A DNA stretch of 46,140 nt, taken from assembly GCA_031291185.1 (NCBI GenBank), contig JARLJM010000095.1, forward strand, positions 1 to 46,140. Reading direction: 5' to 3'. The translations under genes and the position numbers were made by a program. This DNA is from Parasulfuritortus sp. (lineage in GTDB: Bacteria; Pseudomonadota; Gammaproteobacteria; Burkholderiales; Thiobacillaceae). Positions 28,501-35,646 of this stretch are shown piece after piece (the first letter of the stretch is position 1; the number at the start of each line of letters is the position of its first letter). The notes under the pieces were generated by a model. It saw nothing but the letters and a program-made list of their open reading frames with translations, did no database searches and was not told where the DNA came from.

Positions 28501-29753
28501 AGATTGAACTTTGCCTGTTCCACCTCAAGGCGAGTGAGCCGGAGGCGGTCTGCCAGAGCCAGCGAGAGCAGAACGGCGTCGACCAGCATGCCGAAATCCA
28601 CGGCCCGGAAGGTGTAGTAGGAAAAGGGAAGGAATCCGGATACGGTCAAGGCGGTGATGAAGGAGCCGAGAAAGCCTGCCGCCGTGGCCGGTATGAAATA
28701 CCGGGCGGCCCGGTTCCCGGCAGACAGAGACAGTATTCCCATGAACAGCAGGAAGGGTGAATAAACGATTACCCACAGGATCGAACTGGATACATGCAGG
28801 CCATAGCCGCCGAGAATCGCCGTTCCGACCGATGAGACTACTAGCGCCAGGCCGAAACGCATGGTCCAGCGATAGGCATGAGGCAACCGGGTTCGAAGCT
28901 CAAGAAACTGGTTCGTGAAGTAGAGTCCGGTCAGCATGAACAGATAGATGAACGTCGAGTGCGCCCAGTTGCCCCAGACCGGGGAGCCAGGCCAGAGATA
29001 TTCGTAGGTGAAGCCGTTGTATGTGGCATGCATGACCAGAAAGGCCAGCAGATAAGCCACATAGGCGGCATAAACCTTCTCGCGCACCGAGATGAACAGG
29101 ACCAGATTGAATAGCAGCAGTGAGGCCAGCGCGCCATAGACGAATCCGAAATACCCCGTTCCACGACTGTCTGATGCGTAGTAGGCGCTACGTTCCCAAA
29201 GGGTCATGCCGACGATGAAGGGGTCGCGTGTCTGCGTGCGAACCAGCAACTGGCTCTGCCCGGGTTGCAACGTGAGATCAAAATTGATTTGCCGATGCAG
29301 GATGGTCCGGTGTGCGAAGGTCAGCGTATCGCCACCTTCGTAAACCTGTCTCGTGCCGTCGGGTTTGATCAGAATGACCTGTACATGGTCAAGCCAGGCC
29401 GGCTCGAAAACCAGTAGCCTTTGCACAGGCGCAGGGTCCGGGTTCCGGAGTTGGATCGAGAACCAGTAGACCGTGTTGCTGAAGCCAAAACTAGCGATGC
29501 GCTTCGCTGTCGTTTCGCCGGCGTTCTCCTGCCGGCTCAGGACCGTATCGGCGGACATCACGCCGCCTGGGTCCTTCACGATCCTTGCCAAAGGCACAAG
29601 CGATACTTCGGTCATCGTGGAATTCACGATGTGGCCAGCCTCCGGTGTGCCGACCGGTTCTGCATTGGCGGGGCATGCCCCGCACAGCATAAGCAGACCC
29701 ATCATGACGATTGCACGGAATGGCAGCAGCACCGGGTGGTTTCCCAAATTCAT
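25515..29753 (-). CDS. 7TMR-DISM - PAS - GGDEF - globin - GAF-like - EAL - CZB-like c-di-GMP receptor
   Basis: A 1412-residue sensor. Order: signal peptide (cut near residue 31, PANA), 7TMR-DISMED2 periplasmic domain (about 45-185), seven-helix 7TMR-DISM (about 200-400), PAS (about 440-555), GGDEF (about 560-725; GGDEF at 644-648, RESD inhibitory site just before), a globin-coupled-sensor-like domain (about 750-885), a GAF-like domain (about 905-1060), EAL (about 1075-1320; EAL 1107-1109) and a C-terminal tail (1330-1412). In the globin, VGQAHALSGV puts the likely heme His at 832. The EAL motif 5 is MDDLGSGYSS rather than DDFGTG. In the tail, CPLATFL (C1360) and H1380-x3-H1384 resemble a zinc-binding CZB domain. 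It would join envelope, oxygen and perhaps zinc or oxidant signals to c-di-GMP. Confidence 0.85.
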   Translation of the reverse strand: MNLGNHPVLLPFRAIVMMGLLMLCGACPANAEPVGTPEAGHIVNSTMTEVSLVPLARIVKDPGGVMSADTVLSRQENAGETTAKRIASFGFSNTVYWFSIQLRNPDPAPVQRLLVFEPAWLDHVQVILIKPDGTRQVYEGGDTLTFAHRTILHRQINFDLTLQPGQSQLLVRTQTRDPFIVGMTLWERSAYYASDSRGTGYFGFVYGALASLLLFNLVLFISVREKVYAAYVAYLLAFLVMHATYNGFTYEYLWPGSPVWGNWAHSTFIYLFMLTGLYFTNQFLELRTRLPHAYRWTMRFGLALVVSSVGTAILGGYGLHVSSSILWVIVYSPFLLFMGILSLSAGNRAARYFIPATAAGFLGSFITALTVSGFLPFSYYTFRAVDFGMLVDAVLLSLALADRLRLTRLEVEQAKFNLIETTRAHERETQLRQELAQSLNFQRTLFDSNAAALFTVDSHRIITQLNPALCEMFGYAHSELIGQSAAILHESHDAFIQFGAQFKKAIEGRTFARIEYRYRRKDGSLLWAEILGSPIDLANGERGVLWSAIDHTTLHEAREQISHQATHDDLTGLPNRRALEQHLPKAIARARRIGNMVAVGMFDLDDFKPVNDTWGHEAGDRLLQELARRLQGQLRESDMLARLGGDEFVLVIEDLDELQVIKQVTQAARRFHQAVESAFDVAPDKQAFVGMSMGLALFPLDSEESDILLRQADAAMYQSKLHKLDRTRWWRFCSLTPSPPEREEPFDPYGTKAATLLERSKEHFQIISTEFVETFYAELSHVPEAKSILANLGDDEMCMLMSRQAEHIGFLLDPATTQAMILKRAQHVGQAHALSGVGSSLLVQAMMLYRRLLSEHLNQAVLSARDRYRILLTAESRLHDDIQSQIQTDASITQVYLRILSEMMPRQGTLWADATRAEITALGNLPGIQGALLLRLNTEGAFSVEAVAGPRGQEIAAVLQTPGSEAVADPDSPRGQGLTAQAWRTLRILSSPSYSRDPRYQYWHSVAHPLGVRSSLSVPVVNAIGQSEAVVSLFGAYPNQFESMVMQQFARGLEQRWEGVWLRCSSPPPVLSEELALLYRQRLFGDGLIMHMQPLVDLQTGQLVKVEALARLQLPDGETIPPVKFLPLLGRADLGRLFRMGLDVVLSQLVAWEKQGLSIQGSLNLPPSTLLEPDCARWVEDALRLHGVAPNRLTLELLETEGMDHQTQDRVIDQLVRVGVHLAMDDLGSGYSSLQRLSALPFETIKADQSLLARIQDNPVQVLSLIGAIIQMGRDFERSVVVEGLENEGLIEAAAILGAPYGQGYGLARPMPATDILPWSKTFKLPIQAGEIHTYLGALAYHWKIIHGGEPASPTSADTCPLATFLNQLGEVALDAAAWHIQFHSGQDAPGASKKLTDWLVGKIREQIPGSL

Positions 29754-29833
29754 TCGGAAGAAGTACGGATTCTGCCAGATCAGCAGATCGCACCAATTGC
29801 ATTATTAACCAGAGTGACAAACCTTCCAGTCGC

Positions 29834-31765
29834 TCATTTCTGCGAGTTGCCGCTCTGCTTGAGACGGCGGTACAGGGTGTTCCGGCTGATGCCGAGGCGG
29901 CGTGCGGCCTCCGACATGTTGCCCCGGCTGAAGTCCAGGGCACGGGTGATGGCGGCGTCCGAGAGATTCCGCAGGTTTTCAGTCACTGCGTCGGGTGCAG
30001 ACGCAATGGCCTTGGCCGGCAATCGCAGTTCTTCAAGCATGTCGTCAGGCAGGTGCGACCAGCTGATGCAGGTTTCGTCGTCGTCGAGCAGGGCACACGC
30101 GGTGCGCAGGACATTGACCAGCTGGCGCAGGTTGCCCGGCCAGGCATAGCCTGTGAAAGCGGTAGCGACCCCGGCATCGAGCGAGATGCCCCGATTCGGC
30201 GCCATTTCGTCGAGCAGGCGATTGAGCAGGGCGGGGAAATCCTTGCGTTGCCGCAGACCCGGCAGCATCAGGGTCAGGCCGTTGATGCGGTAATAGAGGT
30301 CGGCCCTGAAGCGGCCTGCTTCCATTTCGTTCTTCAGGTTGCGATGGGTGGCGCAGATCAGGCCGAAATCGACGGCCACGGATTTGCCGCCGCCCAGCGG
30401 TGTCACTTGCCGTTCCTGCAACACCCGCAGCAGACGTGTCTGCATGGCCAGCGGCATGTCGCCGATCTCATCCAGAAACAGGGTGCCGCCTTGAACTTCC
30501 CGGATGCGGCCGGGCGAGCCCTGGCGGTGTGCGCCGGTGAAGGCGCCGGGAGCGTAGCCAAACAACTCGGCCTCGATCAGGCTTTCCGGAAGGGATGAAC
30601 AGTCGACTGCCACGAATGGCCTGGCGCGACGTGGCCCGGAATCGTGCATGGCCTTGGCGAACACTTCCTTGCCGACGCCGGACTCGCCCTGGAGAAGGAC
30701 CGGGATGGGCTTGTCCAGCACCTTGCGCGCTTTGGTAATTGCGTTGTTGAGGTGCTCGCAACCGGTATCCAGTCCGCTCAGTGCATCCACCGGCGGCCGG
30801 GATGCCGTTATTGCCATTGGACGAATCACCCGGCCGGTTTCGACCCGGACGAACAGGTCGCCGCCCGATGTGCGGTGTACAGGCAGCGGTTCGTTGCCGC
30901 GGCGCGCACCCCAATCGACGGCATCCCGGAACCGCAGATGAAAGAGTCGATGCAGGGGCAGGGTGCCGAGGTCGGCGGCAGTCAGGCCCAGGATGGTCAT
31001 TGCCGCGCGGTTGGCGGCGATGATGAAGCCCTCTTCCGAAATCGCCACCGCGCCTTCTGCCAGCGTTCCGATGCCTTCCGCCAGGGGATGGAAGTGCAAC
31101 TGCACGTTGCCGCCATGACGGACCGCGAACAGCCTGTTTTCGATCATCTGGGCCGCTGTGCGCACGAGGCAGAATGTGTGTGGGTGACGCCGCCGATGAT
31201 CGCCCGAGATATCCAGTACGCCGATCAGACGGCCATCGGGGGCGGCAACCGGGGCGGCTGCACAGGTGAGAAAACCGTTCCGCTCAAGATAGTGTTCGGC
31301 ACCGTTGATGACCACGGGCGCAGCTTCGGCCAGCGCGGTGCCGATGGCGTTGGTGCCGCGGTGGCGTTCGTTCCAGGATGCGCCGGGAGACAGGGCGACG
31401 CGTTCGGCACGTTCGAGGAAATCGGCGTCGCCCAGGGCTTGCAGCAGGATGCCCCGGTCGTCTGCCAGGATGACCATGCTGCCGGAATCGCGGGTCTGGG
31501 CATGGAGATATTCCATGACTGGCTGGGCGTGGGCGATCAGGTCATGTTGCCGGTCGACCGTGGAGGCAAGCTGGAACGGACTGAGGTAGTACTCATCCGG
31601 CAGGCGGCCGAGCGGTGCCAGACCGGCTTCCTGGCTGCGGTTCCAGGATCGTGCGACAAGCGGACCAACGGGGGTGCCCGGTGGCAACTCTCCGCTTTCC
31701 AGCCACTGATTGCGCGCCTGACGCAAGGCTGCGCCGGGGCCTTTCGGTGTTGGATTCGGCGTCAT
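29834..31765 (-). CDS. acoR: AcoR-type sigma-54-dependent transcriptional activator
   Basis: A 643-residue bacterial enhancer-binding protein. An N-terminal GAF sensor part (about 60-215) with ASWNERHRGTNAIGTALAE, a PAS part (about 230-310), the AAA+ domain (about 335-560) with Walker A GESGVGKE (360-367), GAFTGA (407-412) for sigma-54 contact and Walker B GGTLFLDE, and a Fis-type helix-turn-helix (AARRLGISRNTLYRRL) at the end. The start at 31765 has AGGAG 5 bases before it; a longer reading from 31798 is less likely. It is divergent from the aldehyde dehydrogenase gene, whose promoter is of the sigma-54 class, so that gene is the likely target. The inducer may be acetoin, ethanol or acetaldehyde. 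Confidence 0.9.
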   Translation of the reverse strand: MTPNPTPKGPGAALRQARNQWLESGELPPGTPVGPLVARSWNRSQEAGLAPLGRLPDEYYLSPFQLASTVDRQHDLIAHAQPVMEYLHAQTRDSGSMVILADDRGILLQALGDADFLERAERVALSPGASWNERHRGTNAIGTALAEAAPVVINGAEHYLERNGFLTCAAAPVAAPDGRLIGVLDISGDHRRRHPHTFCLVRTAAQMIENRLFAVRHGGNVQLHFHPLAEGIGTLAEGAVAISEEGFIIAANRAAMTILGLTAADLGTLPLHRLFHLRFRDAVDWGARRGNEPLPVHRTSGGDLFVRVETGRVIRPMAITASRPPVDALSGLDTGCEHLNNAITKARKVLDKPIPVLLQGESGVGKEVFAKAMHDSGPRRARPFVAVDCSSLPESLIEAELFGYAPGAFTGAHRQGSPGRIREVQGGTLFLDEIGDMPLAMQTRLLRVLQERQVTPLGGGKSVAVDFGLICATHRNLKNEMEAGRFRADLYYRINGLTLMLPGLRQRKDFPALLNRLLDEMAPNRGISLDAGVATAFTGYAWPGNLRQLVNVLRTACALLDDDETCISWSHLPDDMLEELRLPAKAIASAPDAVTENLRNLSDAAITRALDFSRGNMSEAARRLGISRNTLYRRLKQSGNSQK

Positions 31766-31853
31766 GTTTTCTCCTGGCTCGCGCTCGTCATGCAGCACTA
31801 TAAGACTTCAGCCGGCCGCTGCAAGACAAAGCGCCGGTTCGACCGGGTGGGTG

Positions 31854-31903
31854 TGTCATTTCGTGACAGTGTCCTGGAACGACGCGTGTCACGCATATTG
31901 ACG
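31854..31903 (+). promoter_or_regulatory. Candidate upstream activator sites for the AcoR-like protein
   Basis: TGTCA (31854-31858) and TGACA (31864-31868) form an inverted repeat with a 5-base spacer. A looser copy, TGTCA (31887-31891) and TGACG (31899-31903), has a 7-base spacer. The centres are about 34 bases apart, near three helical turns, and lie roughly 70-110 bases before the sigma-54 promoter, a normal enhancer distance. Assignment to AcoR is inferred from position. Confidence 0.4.
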
Positions 31904-31962
31904 ATCAGACATGCCAAACACGGCTTTTGTTTCCAATCAATCGTTTACCGGCCTGAACTGCA

Positions 31963-31977
31963 TGGCACGTTCCTTGC
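31963..31977 (+). promoter_or_regulatory. Sigma-54 promoter of the aldehyde dehydrogenase gene
   Basis: TGGCACG-TTCC-TTGC is an exact match to the -24/-12 consensus (TGGCACG-N4-TTGC). Transcription should start near 31989, giving a leader of about 58 bases with AAGGAG before the ATG at 32047. Confidence 0.9.
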
Positions 31978-32046
31978 GAAACAGGGTACAGATTCCGGCA
32001 TCACGCCGAATCACATACCAATTCACACGTTTGAAGGAGCCAACAC

Positions 32047-33567
32047 ATGATCTATGCCGCCCCCGGTAGCCCTGATGCAAAAGTCCAGTTCAAGGCCAAG
32101 TACGACAACTTCATCGGTGGCAAATGGACGCCCCCGGTCAACGGGCAGTATTTCGACAACGTCACCCCGATCAACGGAAAGGTGTTCTGTCAGGCCGCCC
32201 GTTCCTCGGCCGAGGATATCGAACTGGCACTCGACGCCGCCCATGCCGCCGCCGACGCCTGGGGCAAGACCTCGGTCACTGCCCGCGCCAACATCCTGAA
32301 CAAGATCGCCGATCGCATTGAAGCCAATCTCGAAGCCCTGGCTTATGCCGAGACCGTGGACAACGGCAAGCCGATCCGCGAGACACTGAATGCCGACATC
32401 CCGCTTGCTGCCGACCACTTCCGCTACTTCGCCGGCTGCATCCGCGCGCAGGAAGGCAGTCTGGGCGAACTGGACGAGACCACCGTCGCCTACCATTTTC
32501 ATGAGCCACTGGGCGTGGTCGGCCAGATCATCCCCTGGAACTTCCCCATCCTGATGGCCGCCTGGAAGATGGCTCCGGCCCTGGCCGCCGGCAACTGCGT
32601 GGTGCTGAAACCGGCCGAGCAGACTCCGGTCAGCATCCTGGTGCTCATGGAGATGATTGCCGACCTGCTGCCGCCTGGCGTGCTCAACATTGTCAACGGC
32701 TTCGGTCTGGAAGCCGGCAAGCCGCTGGCCTCCAACCGTCGCATTGCAAAAATCGCCTTTACCGGCGAGACCACCACCGGCCGTCTGATCATGCAGTACG
32801 CCAGCCAGAACCTGATTCCGGTCACCCTGGAGCTGGGTGGCAAGTCGCCCAACGTATTCTTCGAGGATGTCGCGGACGCCGACGATGCCTTCTTCGACAA
32901 GGCCATCGAAGGCTTCGTCCTGTTCGCCTTCAACCAGGGTGAAGTCTGCACCTGCCCGTCGCGCGCACTGATCCAGGAATCGATCTACGACAAGTTCATG
33001 GAACGCGCCATCCAGCGTGTTCGCGCCATCAAGCAGGGCAATCCACTCGACACCGAGACCATGGTTGGCGCCCAGGCCTCCACCGAACAGTTGGAGAAGA
33101 TCATGTCCTACATGGACATCGGCAAGCAGGAAGGTGCGAAGTGCCTGACCGGCGGTGGCCGGGCCGATGTCAGTGGCGACATTGCCAGTGGCTATTACGT
33201 TCAGCCGACCGTTTTTCAGGGCCACAACAAGATGCGCATCTTCCAGGAGGAAATCTTCGGCCCGGTGCTGGCTGTGACCACCTTCAAGGATGAAGCCGAA
33301 GCTCTGGCCATCGCCAACGACACCTTGTACGGTCTCGGCGCCGGCGTCTGGAGCCGTGACGGCAGCCGTGCCTACCGCATGGGTCGCGGCATCAAGGCCG
33401 GCCGGGTCTGGACCAACTGCTACCACGCTTATCCGGCGCATGCAGCGTTTGGCGGCTACAAGCAGTCTGGCATCGGCCGCGAGACGCACAAGATGATGCT
33501 GGACCACTACCAGCAGACCAAGAACCTGCTGGTCAGCTACAGTCCCAACGCGCTCGGCTTCTTCTGA
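32047..33567 (+). CDS. exaC: NAD-dependent acetaldehyde dehydrogenase (ExaC/AcoD type)
   Basis: A 506-residue aldehyde dehydrogenase that should oxidise acetaldehyde or similar short aldehydes to the acid in alcohol or acetoin use. N165 in IIPWNFPI, E262 in [10 protein letters not shown] and the catalytic C301 in [12 protein letters not shown] are all present. The VCTCPSR form and the C-terminal [15 protein letters not shown] fit the ExaC/AcoD group rather than betaine aldehyde dehydrogenases. The ATG at 32047 has AAGGAG 8-9 bases before it. It is divergent from the AcoR-like activator and is followed by a hairpin terminator and a DUF779 gene, the usual partner of this group. Confidence 0.95.
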   Translation: MIYAAPGSPDAKVQFKAKYDNFIGGKWTPPVNGQYFDNVTPINGKVFCQAARSSAEDIELALDAAHAAADAWGKTSVTARANILNKIADRIEANLEALAYAETVDNGKPIRETLNADIPLAADHFRYFAGCIRAQEGSLGELDETTVAYHFHEPLGVVGQIIPWNFPILMAAWKMAPALAAGNCVVLKPAEQTPVSILVLMEMIADLLPPGVLNIVNGFGLEAGKPLASNRRIAKIAFTGETTTGRLIMQYASQNLIPVTLELGGKSPNVFFEDVADADDAFFDKAIEGFVLFAFNQGEVCTCPSRALIQESIYDKFMERAIQRVRAIKQGNPLDTETMVGAQASTEQLEKIMSYMDIGKQEGAKCLTGGGRADVSGDIASGYYVQPTVFQGHNKMRIFQEEIFGPVLAVTTFKDEAEALAIANDTLYGLGAGVWSRDGSRAYRMGRGIKAGRVWTNCYHAYPAHAAFGGYKQSGIGRETHKMMLDHYQQTKNLLVSYSPNALGFF

Positions 33568-33580
33568 GCGTGACCTGAAC

Positions 33581-33612
33581 GCGGACGGGCAAGGCATCGC
33601 CCGTCCGCTTTT
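33581..33612 (+). terminator. Hairpin terminator between exaC and the DUF779 gene
   Basis: GCGGACGGGC (33581-33590) pairs exactly with GCCCGTCCGC (33599-33608) around an 8-base loop and is followed by TTTT. The DUF779 ribosome site GGAGG begins only a few bases later, so this probably reduces, rather than abolishes, transcription into that gene. Confidence 0.75.
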
Positions 33613-33626
33613 GTCTGGAGGCACCC

Positions 33627-34010
33627 ATGACCGAACGCGTCGTTGCCACCGAAGCCGCGCTCGACCTGATCGAACTTCTGAAGACCAAACACGGGCCGCT
33701 GATGTTCCACCAATCCGGCGGATGCTGCGACGGCAGTGCCCCCATGTGCTATCCGCTGGGCGAATTCATGGTGGGAGACAGCGATATCCAGCTGGGCGAG
33801 ATCGGCGGCTGTCCCTTTTACATGAGCCGTGCCCAGTTCGAATACTGGGAACATACCCAGCTCATCATCGATGTCGTGCCCGGACGGGGCGGTATGTTCT
33901 CGCTGGAAGGCCCGGAAGGCCTGCGTTTCCTTACCCGATCCCGGCTCTATACCGACGAAGAGTGGGCAGAGCTTTCGGCCGGCCAATCCTCGCCAGCTTC
34001 ACCGGCTTGA
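33627..34010 (+). CDS. DUF779 family protein
   Basis: A 127-residue protein of unknown function that is typically found beside AcoD/ExaC aldehyde dehydrogenases. The recognisable core is MFHQSGGCCDGSAPMCYP, with a CC pair and a third Cys close by, then GEIGGCPFYMSRAQFEYWEH and DVVPGRGGMFSLE. The cluster of cysteines and HQSGGCCDG suggests metal or redox chemistry, but this is not shown. GGAGG precedes ATG 33627 by about 6-7 bases. It converges with the CarH-like regulator gene, the stops being only 7 bases apart. Confidence 0.9.
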   Translation: MTERVVATEAALDLIELLKTKHGPLMFHQSGGCCDGSAPMCYPLGEFMVGDSDIQLGEIGGCPFYMSRAQFEYWEHTQLIIDVVPGRGGMFSLEGPEGLRFLTRSRLYTDEEWAELSAGQSSPASPA

Positions 34011-34017
34011 TATCGTT

Positions 34018-34926
34018 TTACGACTTGTTTTCGATCCATTGACTCATCACTGATTCAAGCTGATCCGGGGTCGCCAGGATGTGAATCCCGTCACCCGGTT
34101 CGGCCAGATGCCGGACTCCCATGCCTCCGGCCCATATTTCAACGGCTGGGCTGAGTCGCTGGCGCAATTCCAATAGCACCGGAAGAACTCGGCGCCGCGG
34201 GTAGGCCGTACTGAAAGACAGGGCGACGACATTCGCGTTGTGCGCCCGCGCGGCGTTGCCAATGTCATCGATCGGCATCTGCGGCCCTAGATAGATGCAA
34301 TGCGCTCCGCCCAGGACAAGGCTGCTGGCTGCCATCAGCAGGCCCAGACTATGACCTTCCTCGGGCACGGTGGTCATCAGGACACGCGGTTTTCCTGATG
34401 GCGAGTTGAGTGGCTCCAGCGTGCCACGCAGCAGGTTATGCATGACCTCGGAATAGAGGTGCTCTTCGAATACCTGCAATTCGCCACGGGCCCAGGCTTC
34501 TCCCACCACTATGGATACAGGTTCTGCTGTGTCCTGGACAAATAGCCTAAGTCCCTGCTCCTGTAAAAGACGTCCTAGACGGCCCTTCAGGCTGGCCGGG
34601 TCGTGGGCACGCAACAACGTAAGTATTTCCTCGACGAACGCTCCGGTTACGCTACCGCCTGCCGGAATCGTCTTGTGGGCGGCTAGATCGGACAGTTCGC
34701 TCTGACTTAAATTCATCAGTTTTGACGGTCGGTGGCCAAGTCCCATCAGGTGTTTGATTTGTCGCAGACGCGCGACTTGCTCCGCTGGATAGACGCGCTC
34801 GCCTTTTGTGTCCCGGTCTGGATTCGGAAAGCCATACCGAATCTCCCATTTGCGCAGCACGTCCTTGGACAGCCCGGTTTCCCGTTCAACTGTACCTATG
34901 CTCAGCGCGGTTTCATAAAAATCCAT
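34018..34926 (-). CDS. CarH/LitR-type MerR regulator with cobalamin-binding domain
   Basis: A 302-residue regulator. A MerR helix-turn-helix (about 6-75: LSIGTVERETGLSKDVLRKWE) joins a four-helix bundle (about 95-170) and a B12-binding Rossmann domain (about 178-300). The photoreceptor signature Wx9EH is exact (W145, E155, H156) and the B12 motif E190-x-H192-x2-G195 gives the lower cobalt ligand. In Thermus CarH, the residue right after W131 is H132, the upper ligand in the light state; here it is A146. CarH-type proteins bind adenosylcobalamin in the dark, repress as tetramers, and fall apart in light. The gene is divergent from the oxidative-stress and lipid operon, with palindromes in the 87-base spacer. 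The ATG at 34926 has a weak ribosome site. Confidence 0.88.
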   Translation of the reverse strand: MDFYETALSIGTVERETGLSKDVLRKWEIRYGFPNPDRDTKGERVYPAEQVARLRQIKHLMGLGHRPSKLMNLSQSELSDLAAHKTIPAGGSVTGAFVEEILTLLRAHDPASLKGRLGRLLQEQGLRLFVQDTAEPVSIVVGEAWARGELQVFEEHLYSEVMHNLLRGTLEPLNSPSGKPRVLMTTVPEEGHSLGLLMAASSLVLGGAHCIYLGPQMPIDDIGNAARAHNANVVALSFSTAYPRRRVLPVLLELRQRLSPAVEIWAGGMGVRHLAEPGDGIHILATPDQLESVMSQWIENKS

Positions 34927-34933
34927 AGCCTAA

Positions 34934-34946
34934 TTGTCCTGGACAA
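34934..34946. promoter_or_regulatory. Operator palindrome 1 (TTGTCC-T-GGACAA)
   Basis: A perfect 13-base palindrome 8 bases before the regulator start codon and 5 bases before the -35 of the divergent promoter. It shares the core TTGTCC-N-GGACAA with a second site at 34994-35010. Position suits control of both directions, including self-repression of the regulator. Confidence 0.65.
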
Positions 34947-34950
34947 ACGA

Positions 34951-34979
34951 TTGACATTGTCAAATTGTACGTCTATCTT
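34951..34979 (+). promoter_or_regulatory. Sigma-70 promoter of the gpx-cfa operon
   Basis: TTGACA (34951-34956), 17 bases, then TATCTT (34974-34979): a strong housekeeping-type promoter reading toward the peroxidase gene, with a start near 34986. The -35 is part of another perfect palindrome, TTGACA-T-TGTCAA (34951-34963), which may be an extra half-related operator. The spacer has no activator-type 19-base length of classical MerR promoters, which suits simple repression. Confidence 0.65.
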
Positions 34980-34993
34980 AGGTTCAACTTCTA

Positions 34994-35010
34994 ATTTGTC
35001 CAGGACAAAT
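34994..35010. promoter_or_regulatory. Operator palindrome 2 (ATTTGTCC-A-GGACAAAT)
   Basis: A perfect 17-base palindrome just downstream of the predicted transcription start and 3 bases before the peroxidase ATG. Its core is identical to operator 1; the centres are 62 bases apart, near six helical turns. Bound repressor here would block start or elongation and, as RNA, it could also form a hairpin near the ribosome site. Confidence 0.65.
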
Positions 35011-35013
35011 ATA

Positions 35014-35646
35014 ATGAATCTCGCTCAGACGTCCAGGTCGGTGGCCCAAATTGCTGTAAAGCCTGACCCACACCTCGGCCAATACCGGTTCTGGCTAGCT
35101 GCAGTGCTGGTCGCCCTGGCTGCTTTGTTGTCCGGAAGTAGCCAGGCCAATGACTGCCCGTCCATCCTGAATCACACCTTCAACCGATTGCAGGATGGGG
35201 TGCCGCAGAACCTTTGTCAGTATCGAGGCAAGGTTGTCCTGGTGGTCAATACAGCCAGCTACTGCGGATTTACCGATCAATACGGCACTCTTGAGGCGCT
35301 GTACCGGCAATACAAGGACAAGGGCCTGGTTGTGCTCGGCTTCCCCGCCAACGACTTTGGCAATCAGGAGCCGGGCAGCAATGGCAGGATCGCCACGTTC
35401 TGTCGTCGCACCTACAGTGTCGAATTTCCGATGTTCGAAAAATCCCATGTCGTGGGCACAAGCACCAACGCATTTTTCAGTGAACTCACCCGGCTCACGG
35501 GACAGCCGCCACAGTGGAACTTTCACAAGTATCTGATCAGCCGTGATGGCAAGCAACTGATCAGCTTTGGATCATCGGTAAGGCCGGATGACAAACCCTT
35601 TCACGACGCCATGCAGAAGATGCTTCAGGACAGGAGTTTGCAATGA
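35014..35646 (+). CDS. Exported glutathione peroxidase-family protein
   Basis: A 210-residue thiol peroxidase that reduces hydrogen and lipid peroxides. The catalytic set is complete: C84 (NTASYCGFTDQY), Q118 (NDFGNQEPG), W168 and N169 (PPQWNF). Cys replaces selenocysteine. An N-terminal hydrophobic segment (about 26-41) and a cut site near SQA-ND (about residue 45) suggest export to the periplasm, unlike the cytoplasmic form in most bacteria. The start is ATG 35014, which follows the operator directly; a longer upstream reading would run through the regulator's promoter. It is the first gene of the operon and overlaps the next by 4 bases. Confidence 0.9.
   Translation: MNLAQTSRSVAQIAVKPDPHLGQYRFWLAAVLVALAALLSGSSQANDCPSILNHTFNRLQDGVPQNLCQYRGKVVLVVNTASYCGFTDQYGTLEALYRQYKDKGLVVLGFPANDFGNQEPGSNGRIATFCRRTYSVEFPMFEKSHVVGTSTNAFFSELTRLTGQPPQWNFHKYLISRDGKQLISFGSSVRPDDKPFHDAMQKMLQDRSLQ

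Noticed and set aside
30644-32050. 468-codon plus frame opposite the AcoR-like gene and across the sigma-54 region
   Set aside because: It would include the promoter, enhancer sites and ribosome site of exaC. The AcoR frame has Walker A, GAFTGA and helix-turn-helix motifs.
34732-35013. Upstream extension of the peroxidase frame
   Set aside because: It would cross the regulator gene, both operators and the promoter; ATG 35014 gives a normal export signal.
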